A DNA stretch of 64,000 bases from Curtobacterium poinsettiae (GCF_025677645.1 NZ_CP106879.1:1736001-1800000), one strand, 5' to 3'; counted from the first letter of the stretch, positions 17,924-27,602 are shown. Made by a program: numbers and translations. The notes: generated from the sequence alone by a model not told the origin.

Positions 17924-18893
17924 GCTCCCCGGGGCTGCGCCGACGAGCGACGCGTTGCTCGCATCCGGTGACGCCGCGGACCTGATCGCAGTCGTCGGGG
18001 CGACCGGCACCGGCAAGTCCGACCTCGGCATCGCGATCGCGGCACGGCTGCGTGCCGCTGGCCGTCATGCGGAGATCGTCAACGCGGACGCCATGCAGCT
18101 GTACCGGGGCATGGACATCGGCACCGCGAAGCTCCCGCCGGCCGAGCGGCACGGCATCCCGCACCACCAGCTCGACGTGCTCGACGTCACCGACGAGGCG
18201 AGTGTCGCCGCTTACCAGGTCGCCGCCCGCGCCGACGTCGACCGGATCCAAGCCGACGGTGGCGTGGCCGTCCTCGTCGGCGGCAGCGGCCTGTACGTCT
18301 CCGCGGTGCTGTTCGACCTCGCGTTCCCGGGCACCGATCCCGCGCTCCGCGCGCAGCTCGAGCGCGAGCACGAGGAGCTCGGCCCGGGCATCCTGCTCGA
18401 GCGACTCCGCGCCCTCGACCCGGCGGCCGCCGCGACGATCGACGCGCGCAACCCACGGCGGTTGATCCGTGCACTCGAGATCGCGAGCCGATCCGAGGTC
18501 GTGACCCCGAGCCTCCCGGCCGCGCCCAGCGCCTGGCGACCGTCCCTGATCCTGCACCTGCGGCGTGACCGCGAGCAGCTCGTGTCGGCGCTGCACGAGC
18601 GGGCCGCGCGGATGTTCGAGGCCGGACTCGTCGACGAGGTCGCGGCCCTCCGCGAGCAGGGACTCGAGCAGGGCAAGACCGCGCGGGGCGCCATCGGGTA
18701 CTCGCAGGCGCTCGAGGTGCTCGCCGGCACGGCGACCCGCGAACAGGCGGTCGAGGCGACCGGCATCGCGACCCGGAAGTACGCCCGGCGGCAGGTGTCG
18801 TGGTTCCGCCGGTACGCCGATGCCGAGACGCTCGACGTCACGGGGGCGGACCGCGGCGACCTGTCGGAACTGGCCCGTAGGATCGTGCCGTGA
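17910..18893 (+). CDS. miaA: tRNA dimethylallyltransferase
   Basis: Prenylates A37 of tRNAs reading codons that start with U. 327 residues from GTG 17910. The P-loop GATGTGKS lies near residue 30, [15 protein letters not shown] is the tRNA/substrate motif, and GGSGLYV follows. A start inside the miaB end is chosen because it fits the usual N-terminal length; a TTG near 17955 is an alternative. The last 4 bases overlap dapF. Confidence 0.94.
   Translation: MSGAELPGAAPTSDALLASGDAADLIAVVGATGTGKSDLGIAIAARLRAAGRHAEIVNADAMQLYRGMDIGTAKLPPAERHGIPHHQLDVLDVTDEASVAAYQVAARADVDRIQADGGVAVLVGGSGLYVSAVLFDLAFPGTDPALRAQLEREHEELGPGILLERLRALDPAAAATIDARNPRRLIRALEIASRSEVVTPSLPAAPSAWRPSLILHLRRDREQLVSALHERAARMFEAGLVDEVAALREQGLEQGKTARGAIGYSQALEVLAGTATREQAVEATGIATRKYARRQVSWFRRYADAETLDVTGADRGDLSELARRIVP
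18878..18883 (+). promoter_or_regulatory. -10 box TAGGAT of dapF, inside miaA
   Basis: Ends 6 bases before GTG 18890. dapF may therefore have its own leaderless promoter besides readthrough from miaA. Confidence 0.45.
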
Positions 18894-19780
18894 CCGAGCT
18901 GCACTTCACCAAGGGCCAGGGGACCGGCAACGACTTCGTCCTGTTCGCCGACCCCGACGCCACCGTCGACCTGACCCCCGAGCGGATCCGCGCCATCGCG
19001 GACCGGCGCTTCGGCGTGGGCGGCGACGGCGTGATCCGCGCCGTGCGGTCCGAGGCGATCCCCGAGGGGCGTGCGCTCGTCGCCGTCGAGCCCGAGGCGA
19101 CGTGGTTCATGGACTACCACAACGCCGACGGCACGGTCGCGGAGATGTGCGGCAACGGCATCCGTGTGTTCGCCCGGTACCTGACCGAGTCCGGCCTGGT
19201 CGAGCTCGCTCCTGGCGAGACGCTCACCGTCGGCAGCCGCAAGGGGCTCGTCGACATCCAGCGCACCACGAACGGGTTCGCCGCCGACCTCGGCCGCTGG
19301 GGTCTGGGCATCGAGGGCGGTGGCTCCGACGACGTGCTCGTGCGGGCCAAGAACCTCGACGGGGCGCGGCCCGGTATCGGCATCGACGTGGGCAACCCGC
19401 ACGTGGTCGTCGCCGTCGAGACCGAGGACGAACTGGCCGACCTCGACCTGACCTTCCTGCCGGTGCTCGATCCGGCACCGGACCACGGCGCGAACGTCGA
19501 GTTCGTGCTGCCCGGCGATCCGCTCATCAAGGACGGCGTCGGTGAGATCACGATGCGGGTGCACGAACGGGGGAGCGGGGAGACGCTCTCGTGCGGCACC
19601 GGGGCAGTCGCGGCCGCCCTCGCCACGCGCTACTGGGTGGGCGCGGGCGCGCCGGACACCTGGCGCGTGCGGGTGCCGGGCGGGCTGCTGACGGTGCGGA
19701 TGACGGCGACCGAGGACGGCGAGCACGTGTCGCTGTCCGGTCCCGCCGAGCTGGTGTTCTCGGGCGACCTGACGGTCTGA
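18890..19780 (+). CDS. dapF: diaminopimelate epimerase
   Basis: Converts LL- to meso-diaminopimelate for lysine and peptidoglycan. 296 residues. The two catalytic cysteines are visible: C87 in EMCGNGIR and C235 in [15 protein letters not shown] 18890 forms a GTGA overlap with miaA. A long palindrome lies in the convergent gap that follows. Confidence 0.96.
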   Translation: MTELHFTKGQGTGNDFVLFADPDATVDLTPERIRAIADRRFGVGGDGVIRAVRSEAIPEGRALVAVEPEATWFMDYHNADGTVAEMCGNGIRVFARYLTESGLVELAPGETLTVGSRKGLVDIQRTTNGFAADLGRWGLGIEGGGSDDVLVRAKNLDGARPGIGIDVGNPHVVVAVETEDELADLDLTFLPVLDPAPDHGANVEFVLPGDPLIKDGVGEITMRVHERGSGETLSCGTGAVAAALATRYWVGAGAPDTWRVRVPGGLLTVRMTATEDGEHVSLSGPAELVFSGDLTV

Positions 19781-19842
19781 CGCGGGGTGGTCGCGGAGCG
19801 GCTGCGCGCGGTCGCGGGGAGCGGGGCGCCCCGTTGCGCTTC

Positions 19843-19893
19843 GTGAGCAGAAATGGTCGGGTGCCCAGCGGCGACCCGACCATTTCTGCTCAC
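19843..19893. repeat. 51-bp palindrome with perfect 20-bp arms
   Basis: Left arm GTGAGCAGAAATGGTCGGGT (19843-19862) and its exact reverse complement (19874-19893) flank an 11-base loop. It lies between the convergent stops of dapF and the RsmC-like gene. It could act as a bidirectional terminator, although neither side has a T run. Its AT content is higher than its surroundings. Confidence 0.85.
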
Positions 19894-19900
19894 GATGTGC

Positions 19901-19940
19901 GCGCTCGCGCTCGCGCTCGCGCTCGCGCTGGCGCTGGCGC
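19901..19940. repeat. GCGCTC/GCGCTG hexamer tandem repeat
   Basis: Four GCGCTC units followed by two GCGCTG units and a partial seventh, directly after the 51-bp palindrome and ending next to the methyltransferase stop. Likely to vary in length by slippage. Confidence 0.85.
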
Positions 19941-19941
19941 C

Positions 19942-20553
19942 CTACGCGCTGCGGCGCACCCGGATGACTCGGAACCCCTTCGCCGTCGACTCCCGGGTGA
20001 CCGCGAACTCCGAGCCGAGCGACTCGACGAGCCACTTCTGCAGCGAGTCACCCCCGAGGTCCTTCGACACGACGAGCCAGGCGTCGCCCCCGACCTCGAG
20101 CCGGGGCAGCCACGTCAGCAGGATCTGGTGCAGCTCGTCCTTGCCGACACGGATCGGCGGGTTCGACCAGATCGTGCGGAAGCGCAGGTCAGCCGGCACG
20201 TCGTCGGGCAGGGCGATCGTGACGTTCGACGCCCCCGCAGCAGCCGCGTTGGCGCGCGCGAGCCCGAGCACCCGCTCGTTGACGTCGACGCCCCACACGT
20301 GGGCGTCGGGGGACTGCAGGGCCATCGTGATCGCGATCGGCCCCCAGCCGCAGCCGATGTCGAGCAGTGCTCCGTCGGCAGCGGGTGCCGGCACCGAGCC
20401 GAGCAGGACCTTCGTGCCGCGGTCGATCCCGTCGGGGCTGAAGACGCCCGCCGCGGTCGACAGGGTGAGGGGCTGACCGGCGAGCGTGACGTGCACCTGG
20501 CGCTGGCGGACCTCCGACGACGGAGTGGCCGAGAAGTAGTGGTCGTTCGCCAT
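19942..20553 (-). CDS. RsmC-like class I SAM-dependent methyltransferase
   Basis: 203 residues. Motif I LLDIGCGWGPIAI, the acidic ribose-binding GVDVNERVL, and motif IV SNPPIR are present. NPP is typical of N-methyltransferases acting on nucleic acid bases. Sequence order and the STAAGVFSPDGIDRGTKVLL opening match the methyltransferase-small (MTS) domain of RsmC (16S rRNA G1207), but the N-terminal pseudo-domain is missing, so the substrate is uncertain. Confidence 0.85.
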   Translation of the reverse strand: MANDHYFSATPSSEVRQRQVHVTLAGQPLTLSTAAGVFSPDGIDRGTKVLLGSVPAPAADGALLDIGCGWGPIAITMALQSPDAHVWGVDVNERVLGLARANAAAAGASNVTIALPDDVPADLRFRTIWSNPPIRVGKDELHQILLTWLPRLEVGGDAWLVVSKDLGGDSLQKWLVESLGSEFAVTRESTAKGFRVIRVRRSA

Positions 20554-20559
20554 GGATGA

Positions 20560-20565
20560 ACCGTA
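20560..20565 (-). promoter_or_regulatory. -10 box TACGGT of the methyltransferase gene
   Basis: Minus-strand TACGGT, 6 bases before the ATG at 20553. Confidence 0.5.
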
Positions 20566-20599
20566 CCGGCAACCGAGTGTGTCGGAGGGCCTCCGGAGG

Positions 20600-20605
20600 T
20601 AGCCT
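20600..20605 (+). promoter_or_regulatory. -10 box TAGCCT upstream of hflX
   Basis: Ends 9 bases before ATG 20615. Confidence 0.35.
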
Positions 20606-20614
20606 GTGCACAGG

Positions 20615-22156
20615 ATGACGGATACCCATCAGCAGAACCACCAGACCAACGACGACAGCGCAGACGGTGTCGTCGAGAGGGTGTTGCGCAACGCAGACCA
20701 CCGCGCAGCATCGTCCATCTTCGCACCCGCCCAGGCCATCCAGACGCAGTCGGTCGACGACCGCAGCTGGACCGGCGACGGCGACCAGTACGACCGTGAG
20801 GACCGTGCGGCGCTGCGCCGTGTCGCCGGCCTCTCCACCGAACTCGAGGACGTCACCGAGGTCGAGTACCGCCAGCTGCGGCTCGAGCAGGTCGTCCTGA
20901 TCGGCGTGTACCCCCAGGGCGACGCCTCGGACGCCGAGAACTCCCTCCGCGAGCTCGCGGCACTCGCCGAGACCGCGGGCGCCGTGGTGCTCGACGGGCT
21001 CCTCCAGCGTCGGCCGAACCCGGACCCGGCAACCTACCTGGGCAAGGGCAAAGCCCAGGAGCTCGCGATGGTCGTCAAGGCCACCGGTGCCGACACGGTC
21101 ATCGCCGACACCGAACTCGCACCCTCGCAGCGTCGTGCGCTCGAGGACGTCGTGAAGGTGAAGGTCATCGACCGCACGGCCGTGATCCTCGACATCTTCA
21201 GCCAGCACGCGAAGACCCGCGAGGGGAAGGCGCAGGTCGAACTCGCTCAGCTGCAGTACCTGCTGCCTCGACTGCGCGGTTGGGGTGACTCGATGTCCCG
21301 GCAGGCCGGTGGCCAGGTCTCCGGAGGCGCTGGTATGGGCTCTCGTGGCCCCGGTGAGACGAAGATGGAGCTCGACCGCCGCAAGATCCACACGCGGATG
21401 GCGAAGCTCCGCCGGCAGATCGCCGGGTTCACCCCGGCCCGTGAGGCCAAGCGCGCCGAGCGCAACCGCAACGAGGTGCCGAGCGTCGCGATCGCGGGCT
21501 ACACCAACGCCGGCAAGTCGTCGCTGTTGAACCGGCTCACGAGCGCGGGTGTGCTCGTGCAGAACCAGCTGTTCGCGACGCTGGACGCCACGGTCCGTCG
21601 GACCGAGAGCGCCAAGGGCCGGGAGTTCACGTTCGTCGACACGGTCGGCTTCGTACGCAACCTGCCGCACCAGCTCGTCGAGGCCTTCCGCTCCACCCTC
21701 GAAGAGGTCGGCGACGCCGACGTCATCGTGCACGTGGTCGACGGCTCGCACCCCGACCCCGGGGCGCAGCTGTCCACCGTGCGCGAGGTCATCGGCGACG
21801 TCGGTGCGGGTGACATCCCGGAGATCGTCGTCTTCAACAAGGCAGACCTGATCGACGACGCGCAGCGCCTGGTGCTCATCGGGCTCGTGCCGGACGCGGT
21901 GTTCGTGTCGGCGCGCACGGGCGAGGGCATCCCGGAGCTCCTCGGCGTCATCGAGGACCGCCTGCCGGAGCCCGACGCCGACCTGACGATCGTGGTGCCG
22001 TACGACCGCGGCGACCTGGTGTCGTCGCTCCACGACACCGGTTCGGTCGAGTCCGTCGACTACGTCGAGGACGGCACGCGCCTGCGGGTGCGCGTCTTCC
22101 AGCGGCAGGTCGCCGAGCTCGAGCCCTACGTGGTCACGCCGGTCCCGACCGTCTGA
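20615..22156 (+). CDS. hflX: GTPase HflX
   Basis: Ribosome-splitting/rescue GTPase. 513 residues. The N-terminal HflX domain contains YLGKGKAQEL and DTELAPSQRRALE, followed by a glycine-rich joint (SGGAGMGSRGPGE). The G domain has G1 GYTNAGKS, G3 DTVGFV and G4 NKAD. ATG 20615 is preferred over GTG 20606 because the latter directly abuts the -10 box. It converges with lexA across a strong terminator. Confidence 0.95.
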   Translation: MTDTHQQNHQTNDDSADGVVERVLRNADHRAASSIFAPAQAIQTQSVDDRSWTGDGDQYDREDRAALRRVAGLSTELEDVTEVEYRQLRLEQVVLIGVYPQGDASDAENSLRELAALAETAGAVVLDGLLQRRPNPDPATYLGKGKAQELAMVVKATGADTVIADTELAPSQRRALEDVVKVKVIDRTAVILDIFSQHAKTREGKAQVELAQLQYLLPRLRGWGDSMSRQAGGQVSGGAGMGSRGPGETKMELDRRKIHTRMAKLRRQIAGFTPAREAKRAERNRNEVPSVAIAGYTNAGKSSLLNRLTSAGVLVQNQLFATLDATVRRTESAKGREFTFVDTVGFVRNLPHQLVEAFRSTLEEVGDADVIVHVVDGSHPDPGAQLSTVREVIGDVGAGDIPEIVVFNKADLIDDAQRLVLIGLVPDAVFVSARTGEGIPELLGVIEDRLPEPDADLTIVVPYDRGDLVSSLHDTGSVESVDYVEDGTRLRVRVFQRQVAELEPYVVTPVPTV

Positions 22157-22189
22157 GGGTCGCCTCCGGCGGGCGCTGCCGCGCGGCCT

Positions 22190-22198
22190 GGAGGCCCG
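22190..22198. repeat. GGAGGCCCG intergenic motif after hflX
   Basis: Single GGAGGCCCG arm 34 bases behind the hflX stop, before the main terminator. Confidence 0.3.
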
Positions 22199-22247
22199 TC
22201 ACCGGCCCGCCGACGTCGTCACGTTGCCGGGACGCTCCGGAACACAC

Positions 22248-22276
22248 GGAACGCCGCCGGCTCCCGGCGGCGTTCC
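22248..22276. terminator. bidirectional terminator between hflX and lexA
   Basis: Perfect 13-bp stem GGAACGCCGCCGG / CCGGCGGCGTTCC with a CTC loop in a convergent gap. Confidence 0.85.
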
Positions 22277-22286
22277 GTCGTGCAGG

Positions 22287-22931
22287 TCAGAGGGAGCGGA
22301 GGACGGCGACGACCTTGCCGAGCACCGAGGCCGCGTCGCCGAGGATCGGCTCGAAGGCGGAGTTGCGCGGCAGCAGCCACGTGTGCCCGTCGCGCTGACG
22401 GAAGACCTTGACCGTCGCCTCCTCGTCGAGCATGGCCGCGACGATGTCTCCGTTCTCGGCGGTCTGCTGCGACCGGACGACGACCCAGTCGCCGTCGCAG
22501 ATCGCGGCGTCGATCATCGACTCACCGACGACCTTGAGCATGAAGAGCTCGCCGGTGCCGACGAGCTGGCGGGGGAGCGGGATGATCTCGTCGACGTGCT
22601 GCTCGGCGGTGATCGGCACACCGGCGGCGATCCGGCCGACGAGCGGCACGAGCGTGGTGGCGTCGATGTCCGGGCCGCCGACGTCGGACGCCGGCTCGTC
22701 CACCAGCACCTCGAGTGCACGGGGGCGGTTCGGGTCGCGGCGGATCCAGCCCCCGAGCTCGAGCTGGCCGAGCTGGTGGGAGACGCTGGAGAGTGAGGAG
22801 AGCCCGGCGGCGTCGCCGATCTCGCGCATGCTCGGCGGGTAGCCCCGTGAGGCGATCGACGCACGGATCGCGTCGAGGATCGCCTGCTGCTTCGGCGTCA
22901 GCGGCTTCTGGCCCCGCAGTTCGTCCACCAC
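22287..22931 (-). CDS. lexA: LexA repressor
   Basis: SOS repressor that self-cleaves on RecA filaments. 214 residues. An N-terminal winged helix (residues 10-70) reads the SOS boxes. The cleavage bond is A103-G104 (RIAAGVPI) and the catalytic dyad is S138 (VVGESMID) and K175 (ATVKVF). The GTG start at 22931 is followed by another GTG. A minus-strand TACTGT -10 and an SOS-like box lie upstream, so it is probably autoregulated. Confidence 0.96.
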   Translation of the reverse strand: MVDELRGQKPLTPKQQAILDAIRASIASRGYPPSMREIGDAAGLSSLSSVSHQLGQLELGGWIRRDPNRPRALEVLVDEPASDVGGPDIDATTLVPLVGRIAAGVPITAEQHVDEIIPLPRQLVGTGELFMLKVVGESMIDAAICDGDWVVVRSQQTAENGDIVAAMLDEEATVKVFRQRDGHTWLLPRNSAFEPILGDAASVLGKVVAVLRSL

Positions 22932-23012
22932 GTCGTCTCGCTTTCGTCGGTGCCGGTCCGGCCGCGGCGGGAATGTCGGTGGTCCCCGTCAGGCTTGTCC
23001 CAGTCGATCGAA

Positions 23013-23018
23013 ACAGTA
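23013..23018 (-). promoter_or_regulatory. -10 box TACTGT candidate of lexA
   Basis: Minus-strand TACTGT about 80 bases before the lexA start, 20 bases downstream of the SOS-like box at 23038-23053. Confidence 0.4.
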
Positions 23019-23037
23019 TCCGACCAGCCATGGCCGG

Positions 23038-23053
23038 ACAAACACCTGTTCGA
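23038..23053 (-). promoter_or_regulatory. SOS box candidate of lexA
   Basis: On the minus strand TCGAACAGGTGTTTGT: the first half is perfect and the second half matches 4 of 6 in TCGAAC-N4-GTTCGA. It covers the likely -35 region of lexA. Confidence 0.6.
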
Positions 23054-23110
23054 GCGTGTCGCAAGAAAACCCCGCAGAAATCCTCTCCCAGGACTTGTGC
23101 GTCGTCTGAT

Positions 23111-23126
23111 TCGAAACTATGTTCGG
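23111..23126 (+). promoter_or_regulatory. SOS box of the LysM gene
   Basis: TCGAAACTATGTTCGG matches 10 of 12 defined positions of TCGAAC-N4-GTTCGA. It lies 41 bases before the LysM gene start in the lexA divergent gap. Confidence 0.7.
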
Positions 23127-23167
23127 TACACGACTTCGGTTCCACCGAACGGGAAGGCAACAACGAC

Positions 23168-23545
23168 ATGAGCACCATCGCCATCGCTGACATCCAGCGC
23201 ACCGCGGCGCCCGCCGTGCGTACCCGCCTGCGTCTGACGCGTCGCGGCCGCATCGTCTTCACGACGCTCGCCGCGCTCCCGCTCCTCATCGTCGTCGCCC
23301 TCGGCGTGCTGAACGGTGGGCAGGCTTCCGCCGGTGACGCCACCGCCGGCGGCGCCCGCACCCAGTTCGAGACCGTGACGATCCAGCCGGGCGAGACACT
23401 CTGGCAGCTCGCCGAGCAGACGGCGCCGAACTCGGACCCGCGCGACTTCGTGCAGGACGTCGTGAGCTTCAACGCCCTCGACGGCTCCGCGCTGCAGGCC
23501 GGCGAAGAGATCGCCATCCCCACCAAGTACACCGACGGCGAGTAG
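23168..23545 (+). CDS. LysM-domain membrane protein, probable SOS-induced division inhibitor (YneA/ChiZ/DivS position)
   Basis: 125 residues: a basic N-terminus, one membrane segment at about residues 31-50, then a single LysM domain (VTIQPGETLWQLAEQTAPNSD...). Divergence from lexA with a LexA box in the gap is the arrangement of B. subtilis yneA, M. tuberculosis Rv2719c and C. glutamicum divS, all SOS factors that delay division. The role is inferred from context and domain; direct sequence similarity to those proteins is modest. ATG 23168 has a GGGAAGG site. Confidence 0.75.
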   Translation: MSTIAIADIQRTAAPAVRTRLRLTRRGRIVFTTLAALPLLIVVALGVLNGGQASAGDATAGGARTQFETVTIQPGETLWQLAEQTAPNSDPRDFVQDVVSFNALDGSALQAGEEIAIPTKYTDGE

Positions 23546-23597
23546 CCACTCGGGCAGCGCCGTCCGGACGGCTGGTCGTCGCACGGTGGCTGCGGCC

Positions 23598-23603
23598 TAC
23601 GAT
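23598..23603 (+). promoter_or_regulatory. -10 box TACGAT of the his operon
   Basis: Ends 6 bases before GTG 23610 and sets the hisC start. Confidence 0.5.
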
Positions 23604-23609
23604 GGATCG

Positions 23610-24716
23610 GTGGCATTCACGCTCGAAGACCTCCCGATCCGAGACGACCTGCGCGGGCAGAGCCCGTACGGCGCTCCGCAGAAGCACGTCCGCGTGCAGC
23701 TCAACGTCAACGAGAACACGCATCCCGTTCCGGACGACGTCGCTGCCGACATCGTCGAATCGATCCGGCAGGCCCTGCTGACGGTCAACCGGTATCCGGA
23801 CCGCGAGTTCACCGAGCTCCGGCAGTCCCTCGCGGCCTACCTCGGGCACGACCTGACCGCCGAACAGCTCTGGGCGGCCAACGGGTCGAACGAGGTGTTG
23901 CAGCAGCTCCTCCAGGCGTTCGGTGGGCCCGGTCGCTCGGTGCTCGGGTTCCCGCCCACGTACTCCATGCACTCGATCCTCGCGTCGGGTACCGGCACCA
24001 CGTGGATCCCGGCCCAGCGGGACGACGCGTTCCGCATCTCGCCCGAGACCGTCGTCGCGGCCATCCGCGAGCACCAGCCGGACATCGTGTTCCTGTGCGG
24101 GCCGAACAACCCGACGGGCACCCCGCTCGAGATCGAGACCATCGCGGCCGCCTACGACGCCACCGACGGGATCGTGATGGTGGACGAGGCCTACGCCGAG
24201 TTCATGCCGTCCGACGCCCCGAGCGCCCTCACGCTGCTGCCCGGTCGTGAGCGCCTCGTGGTCTCCCGCACGATGAGCAAGGCGTTCGCGTTCGCGGGCG
24301 CCCGGGTCGGGTACATGGCCGCGCACTCCGCCGTCGTCGACGCGGTCCGGCTGGTCCGGCTGCCGTACCACCTGTCCGCGCTCACCCAGGCGGCGGCGAT
24401 CGCGGCACTCCGGCACGCCCCCGAGATGCTGGCGATGGTGGACGACATCAAGGGGCAGCGCGACCGCATGGTCACCGAGCTCCAGGCCATGGGGTACCGC
24501 ACCTACGAGACCTGGTCGAACTTCGTCCTGTTCGGTGGTGTCGCCGACCCGCACGCCGCGTTCGAGGCGCTGCTCGAGCGCGACGTCATCGTGCGCGACC
24601 TCGGCATCCCGAACCACCTGCGGGTGAGTGCGGGGACCGAGGCCGAGACGACCGCGTTCCTCGACGCCATGCGGCAGGTCGCCGCCGAGCAGCCGCCGGT
24701 TAGGGTTGAGGCATGA
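23610..24716 (+). CDS. hisC: histidinol-phosphate aminotransferase
   Basis: PLP enzyme converting imidazole acetol-phosphate to histidinol phosphate. 368 residues. Substrate-end motif [11 protein letters not shown], the ANGSNEV turn, GPNNPTGTP, the PLP lysine in [17 protein letters not shown], and the C-terminal arginine in [10 protein letters not shown] are present. GTG 23610 rather than GTG 23586 follows from the TACGAT box. The stop overlaps hisB (ATGA). Confidence 0.95.
   Translation: MAFTLEDLPIRDDLRGQSPYGAPQKHVRVQLNVNENTHPVPDDVAADIVESIRQALLTVNRYPDREFTELRQSLAAYLGHDLTAEQLWAANGSNEVLQQLLQAFGGPGRSVLGFPPTYSMHSILASGTGTTWIPAQRDDAFRISPETVVAAIREHQPDIVFLCGPNNPTGTPLEIETIAAAYDATDGIVMVDEAYAEFMPSDAPSALTLLPGRERLVVSRTMSKAFAFAGARVGYMAAHSAVVDAVRLVRLPYHLSALTQAAAIAALRHAPEMLAMVDDIKGQRDRMVTELQAMGYRTYETWSNFVLFGGVADPHAAFEALLERDVIVRDLGIPNHLRVSAGTEAETTAFLDAMRQVAAEQPPVRVEA
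24701..24706 (+). promoter_or_regulatory. -10 box TAGGGT of hisB, inside hisC
   Basis: Ends 6 bases before ATG 24713; possible internal leaderless promoter. Confidence 0.4.
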
Positions 24717-25315
24717 CCGCCCGCACCGCCTCGATCAGCCGTTCGACGAGCGAATCGAGTGTCGAACTCGAGCTCGACCTGGACGGCACCGGGACCTCGT
24801 CGATCTCGACCTCCGTCCCGTTCTTCGACCACATGCTGACCGCGTTCAGCAAGCACTCCCTGATCGACCTGCGGGTGCGCTCCACGGGCGACACCGACAT
24901 CGACGTGCACCACACGGTCGAGGACACCGGCATCGTGCTCGGGCAGGCGATCAAGCAGGCCCTCGGGGACCGCTCCGGCATCGGCCGGTACGGCGACGCC
25001 CTGGTCCCGCTCGACGAAGCGCTGGCCCAGGCCGTCGTCGACGTCTCCGGGCGTCCGTTCCTCGTGCACTCCGGCGAGCCCGCGGGCTTCGAGTTCCACC
25101 GGATCGGTGGCCACTTCACCGGCTCGATGGTCCGCCACGTGTTCGAGGCGATCACGTTCAACGCAGGCATCACCGTCCACGTCCGCGTGCTCGAGGGCCG
25201 CGACCCCCACCACATCGCCGAAGCCGAGTTCAAGGCGTTCGCCCGGGCCGTGCGCAAGGCGGTCGAACCGGACCCGCGCGTCGACGGCATCCCCTCCACG
25301 AAGGGCGCCCTGTGA
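24713..25315 (+). CDS. hisB: imidazoleglycerol-phosphate dehydratase
   Basis: 200 residues, the monofunctional form without a phosphatase domain. Manganese-binding motifs [11 protein letters not shown] near residue 65 and [16 protein letters not shown] near 162 are present. It overlaps hisC and hisH by 4 and 4 bases. Confidence 0.96.
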   Translation: MTARTASISRSTSESSVELELDLDGTGTSSISTSVPFFDHMLTAFSKHSLIDLRVRSTGDTDIDVHHTVEDTGIVLGQAIKQALGDRSGIGRYGDALVPLDEALAQAVVDVSGRPFLVHSGEPAGFEFHRIGGHFTGSMVRHVFEAITFNAGITVHVRVLEGRDPHHIAEAEFKAFARAVRKAVEPDPRVDGIPSTKGAL

Positions 25316-25950
25316 CCGCCGCCAAGCCGAACGTCGTCGTCCTCGACTACGGATCGGGCAACGTCCACTCCGCCGCCAAGGCGCTCGAGCGCGCCGGGGC
25401 TGACGTCACCCTGACCTCGGACAAGCAGGCGGCGCTCAAGGCGGACGGCCTGCTCGTCCCCGGTGTCGGGGCGTTCGCCGCCGTGATCGACCAGCTCGAG
25501 GGCGTGCAAGGCGGCGAGATCGTCGACCACCGCCTGGCGGGCGGGCGACCCGTGCTCGGCATCTGCGTCGGCATGCAGGTCCTGTTCTCGCGGGGCATCG
25601 AGCGTGGTGCCGACGTCGAAGGGCTCGGCCAGTGGCCCGGCACCGTGCAGGAGATCCAGGCCGAGGTGCTGCCGCACATGGGCTGGAACACCGTGCAGGC
25701 CCCGGAGGACTCCGTGCTGTTCGACGGGCTGCACGACGAGCGTTTCTACTTCGTGCACTCCTACGGCGTGACCGACTTCCCGCTCGAGGCCTACGGGCCG
25801 TTCCGTGCGCCCCGTCTGACCTGGGCCGAGCACGGGCAGAAGTTCATCGCCGCGGTCGAGAACGGGCCGCTCACCGCCACGCAGTTCCACCCCGAGAAGT
25901 CCGGCGAGCCGGGCATCCGCCTGCTCTCCAACTGGGTGCGTTCGCTCTGA
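25312..25950 (+). CDS. hisH: imidazole glycerol phosphate synthase, glutamine amidotransferase subunit
   Basis: 212 residues. Class I glutaminase with [16 protein letters not shown] at the N-terminus, the nucleophile cysteine in [10 protein letters not shown], and the His-Glu pair in [15 protein letters not shown] 25312 overlaps the hisB stop. Its partner HisF is not in the window. Confidence 0.95.
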   Translation: MTAAKPNVVVLDYGSGNVHSAAKALERAGADVTLTSDKQAALKADGLLVPGVGAFAAVIDQLEGVQGGEIVDHRLAGGRPVLGICVGMQVLFSRGIERGADVEGLGQWPGTVQEIQAEVLPHMGWNTVQAPEDSVLFDGLHDERFYFVHSYGVTDFPLEAYGPFRAPRLTWAEHGQKFIAAVENGPLTATQFHPEKSGEPGIRLLSNWVRSL

Positions 25951-25954
25951 ACCC

Positions 25955-26012
25955 GGCCGACGGCCGTGCCGGACGCGCACCGGGCCTCCCGGCCGTCCGC
26001 AGCCCCTTCTCC
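25955..26012. repeat. imperfect palindromic element in the hisH-hisA gap
   Basis: ACGGCCGTGCC-type and CGGGCCTCCCGGCCGT sequences give several overlapping stems. CGGGCCTCC (25981-25989) is the core of the family described at 62,034. It could attenuate or stabilise the his transcript (inference). Confidence 0.35.
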
Positions 26013-26035
26013 ACCGCAACGAAACCGACAGGACC

Positions 26036-26782
26036 ATGACCGACCTCACCGACACCCCGCCCCTCGTCCTGCTGCCGGCCGTCGACGTCGTCGACGGACA
26101 GGCCGTGCGACTCACCCAGGGCGAGGCGGGGAGCGAGACCGGCTACGGCGACCCCGTCGCCGCTGCCCGGACCTGGCGTGACCAGGGTGCCGAGTGGATC
26201 CACCTCGTCGACCTGGACGCAGCCTTCGGCCGTGGCGACAACCGCCGGGTCATCGCGCACGCCGTCCGCGAGGTCGAGGGCGTCTCCGTCGAGCTGTCCG
26301 GCGGCATCCGCGACGACGCCTCGCTCGAAGCGGCACTGGCGACCGGGGCGGCGCGCGTGAACCTCGGCACCGCGGCGCTCGAGAACCCCGACTGGGCCGC
26401 GCGTGTGATCGGTGAGTACGGCGAGCAGATCGCCGTCGGGCTGGACGTCCGCGGGACCACGCTGTCGAGCCGCGGCTGGACCGAGGACGCCGGTGACCTG
26501 TGGGAGGTGCTCGACCGGCTGGAAGCCGCCGGGTGCGCCCGCTACGTGGTGACCGACGTCACGAAGGACGGCACGCTGCAGGGGCCGAACGTCGAGCTGC
26601 TCCGCCAGGTGTGCGACCGGACCGACCAGCCCGTGGTGGCCTCGGGCGGGATCTCGACGCTCGACGACCTCCGTGCGCTCCGCGAACTCGTGCCGTACGG
26701 GCTCGAGGGCGCGATCATCGGCAAGGCGCTGTACTCCGGGGCGTTCACGCTGCCGGCCGCACTCGACATCGCCTCGGAGTAA
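26036..26782 (+). CDS. hisA: phosphoribosyl isomerase (HisA; possibly bifunctional PriA)
   Basis: 248 residues, (beta/alpha)8 barrel. The opening [19 protein letters not shown] carries the first catalytic aspartate. The second half has [14 protein letters not shown] with the second aspartate, then ASGGIS and IIGKALY phosphate loops. In many actinobacteria this protein also does the TrpF reaction; whether that applies here depends on a separate trpF elsewhere. A CAGGA site precedes the ATG. Confidence 0.93.
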   Translation: MTDLTDTPPLVLLPAVDVVDGQAVRLTQGEAGSETGYGDPVAAARTWRDQGAEWIHLVDLDAAFGRGDNRRVIAHAVREVEGVSVELSGGIRDDASLEAALATGAARVNLGTAALENPDWAARVIGEYGEQIAVGLDVRGTTLSSRGWTEDAGDLWEVLDRLEAAGCARYVVTDVTKDGTLQGPNVELLRQVCDRTDQPVVASGGISTLDDLRALRELVPYGLEGAIIGKALYSGAFTLPAALDIASE

Positions 26783-26786
26783 CGCC

Positions 26787-27602
26787 GTGGCGGGCATCTC
26801 GAACGGCCGCGGCACCGGGCCGGACGCCGACGACGCGCACACCCCCGGTGGGGCGGCGGACTCGGCGGGCTTCTCGTGGGAAGGTCGCACGTTCGACCAC
26901 CACGACACCGCGTTCGCCGACGACGACGGACTCGCCGATCCCGCGGTGGTCGCAGCGATCGGCTCGCTCGCCGGCGGTGCGTCCCAGGCGACGATCGTCG
27001 AGTCCCTCCGCACCGCGCGCCTGCTCATCCCGCTCATCGCCGAGGCCGGTGACGTGGGGGAGACCGACGAGGGCAAGCTCGTCGACAAGACCCAGGAACT
27101 CTCGATCGTGACGGTCGCTGGTCCGGACGGTCGCAGCGTGATGCCGGCGTTCACCTCGGTCGACGCCATGCACGCGTGGGACCCGGATGCGCGCCCGGTG
27201 CCGGTGGAGTCCCGCCGTGTGGCGATGGCCGCGGCGAGCGAGGACACCCAGCTCGTCGTGCTCGACCCGAAGTCGCCCACCGAGTTCGTGCTGCGTCGTC
27301 CGGCGGTGTGGGCGCTCGGGCAGGACCTGCCGTGGACCCCGTGCTTCGAGGACCCCGAGGTGGCCCGCGCCTTCGCCGCCTCGGTCGAGGGGGAGCCCAG
27401 CGTCGCCCGCGTCGAACTCGCTCCGGGCGACCCGGTCGGCCGGTTCGCCGGGCCGGAGCTGACGGTGGGCCTGGCGCTGCACCCGGGGCTCGACCGCGAG
27501 CAGGTCGGCGAGCTCGTCGGCCGGCTACAGCAGCGGTGGTCGACCGACCCCGTGATCGCCGAGCGGGTCGACAGCATGCGCGTCGCCCTGCGCGCTGCCT
27601 GA
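26787..27602 (+). CDS. SseB family protein
   Basis: 271 residues. The N-terminal region matches the SseB domain pattern (RTARLLIPLIAEAG, ELSIVTVAGPDGRSVMPAFTSVDAMHAW). A C-terminal SseB-like half follows. Function unknown in actinobacteria; it often follows hisA. GTG 26787 starts 4 bases after the hisA stop. Confidence 0.8.
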   Translation: MAGISNGRGTGPDADDAHTPGGAADSAGFSWEGRTFDHHDTAFADDDGLADPAVVAAIGSLAGGASQATIVESLRTARLLIPLIAEAGDVGETDEGKLVDKTQELSIVTVAGPDGRSVMPAFTSVDAMHAWDPDARPVPVESRRVAMAAASEDTQLVVLDPKSPTEFVLRRPAVWALGQDLPWTPCFEDPEVARAFAASVEGEPSVARVELAPGDPVGRFAGPELTVGLALHPGLDREQVGELVGRLQQRWSTDPVIAERVDSMRVALRAA

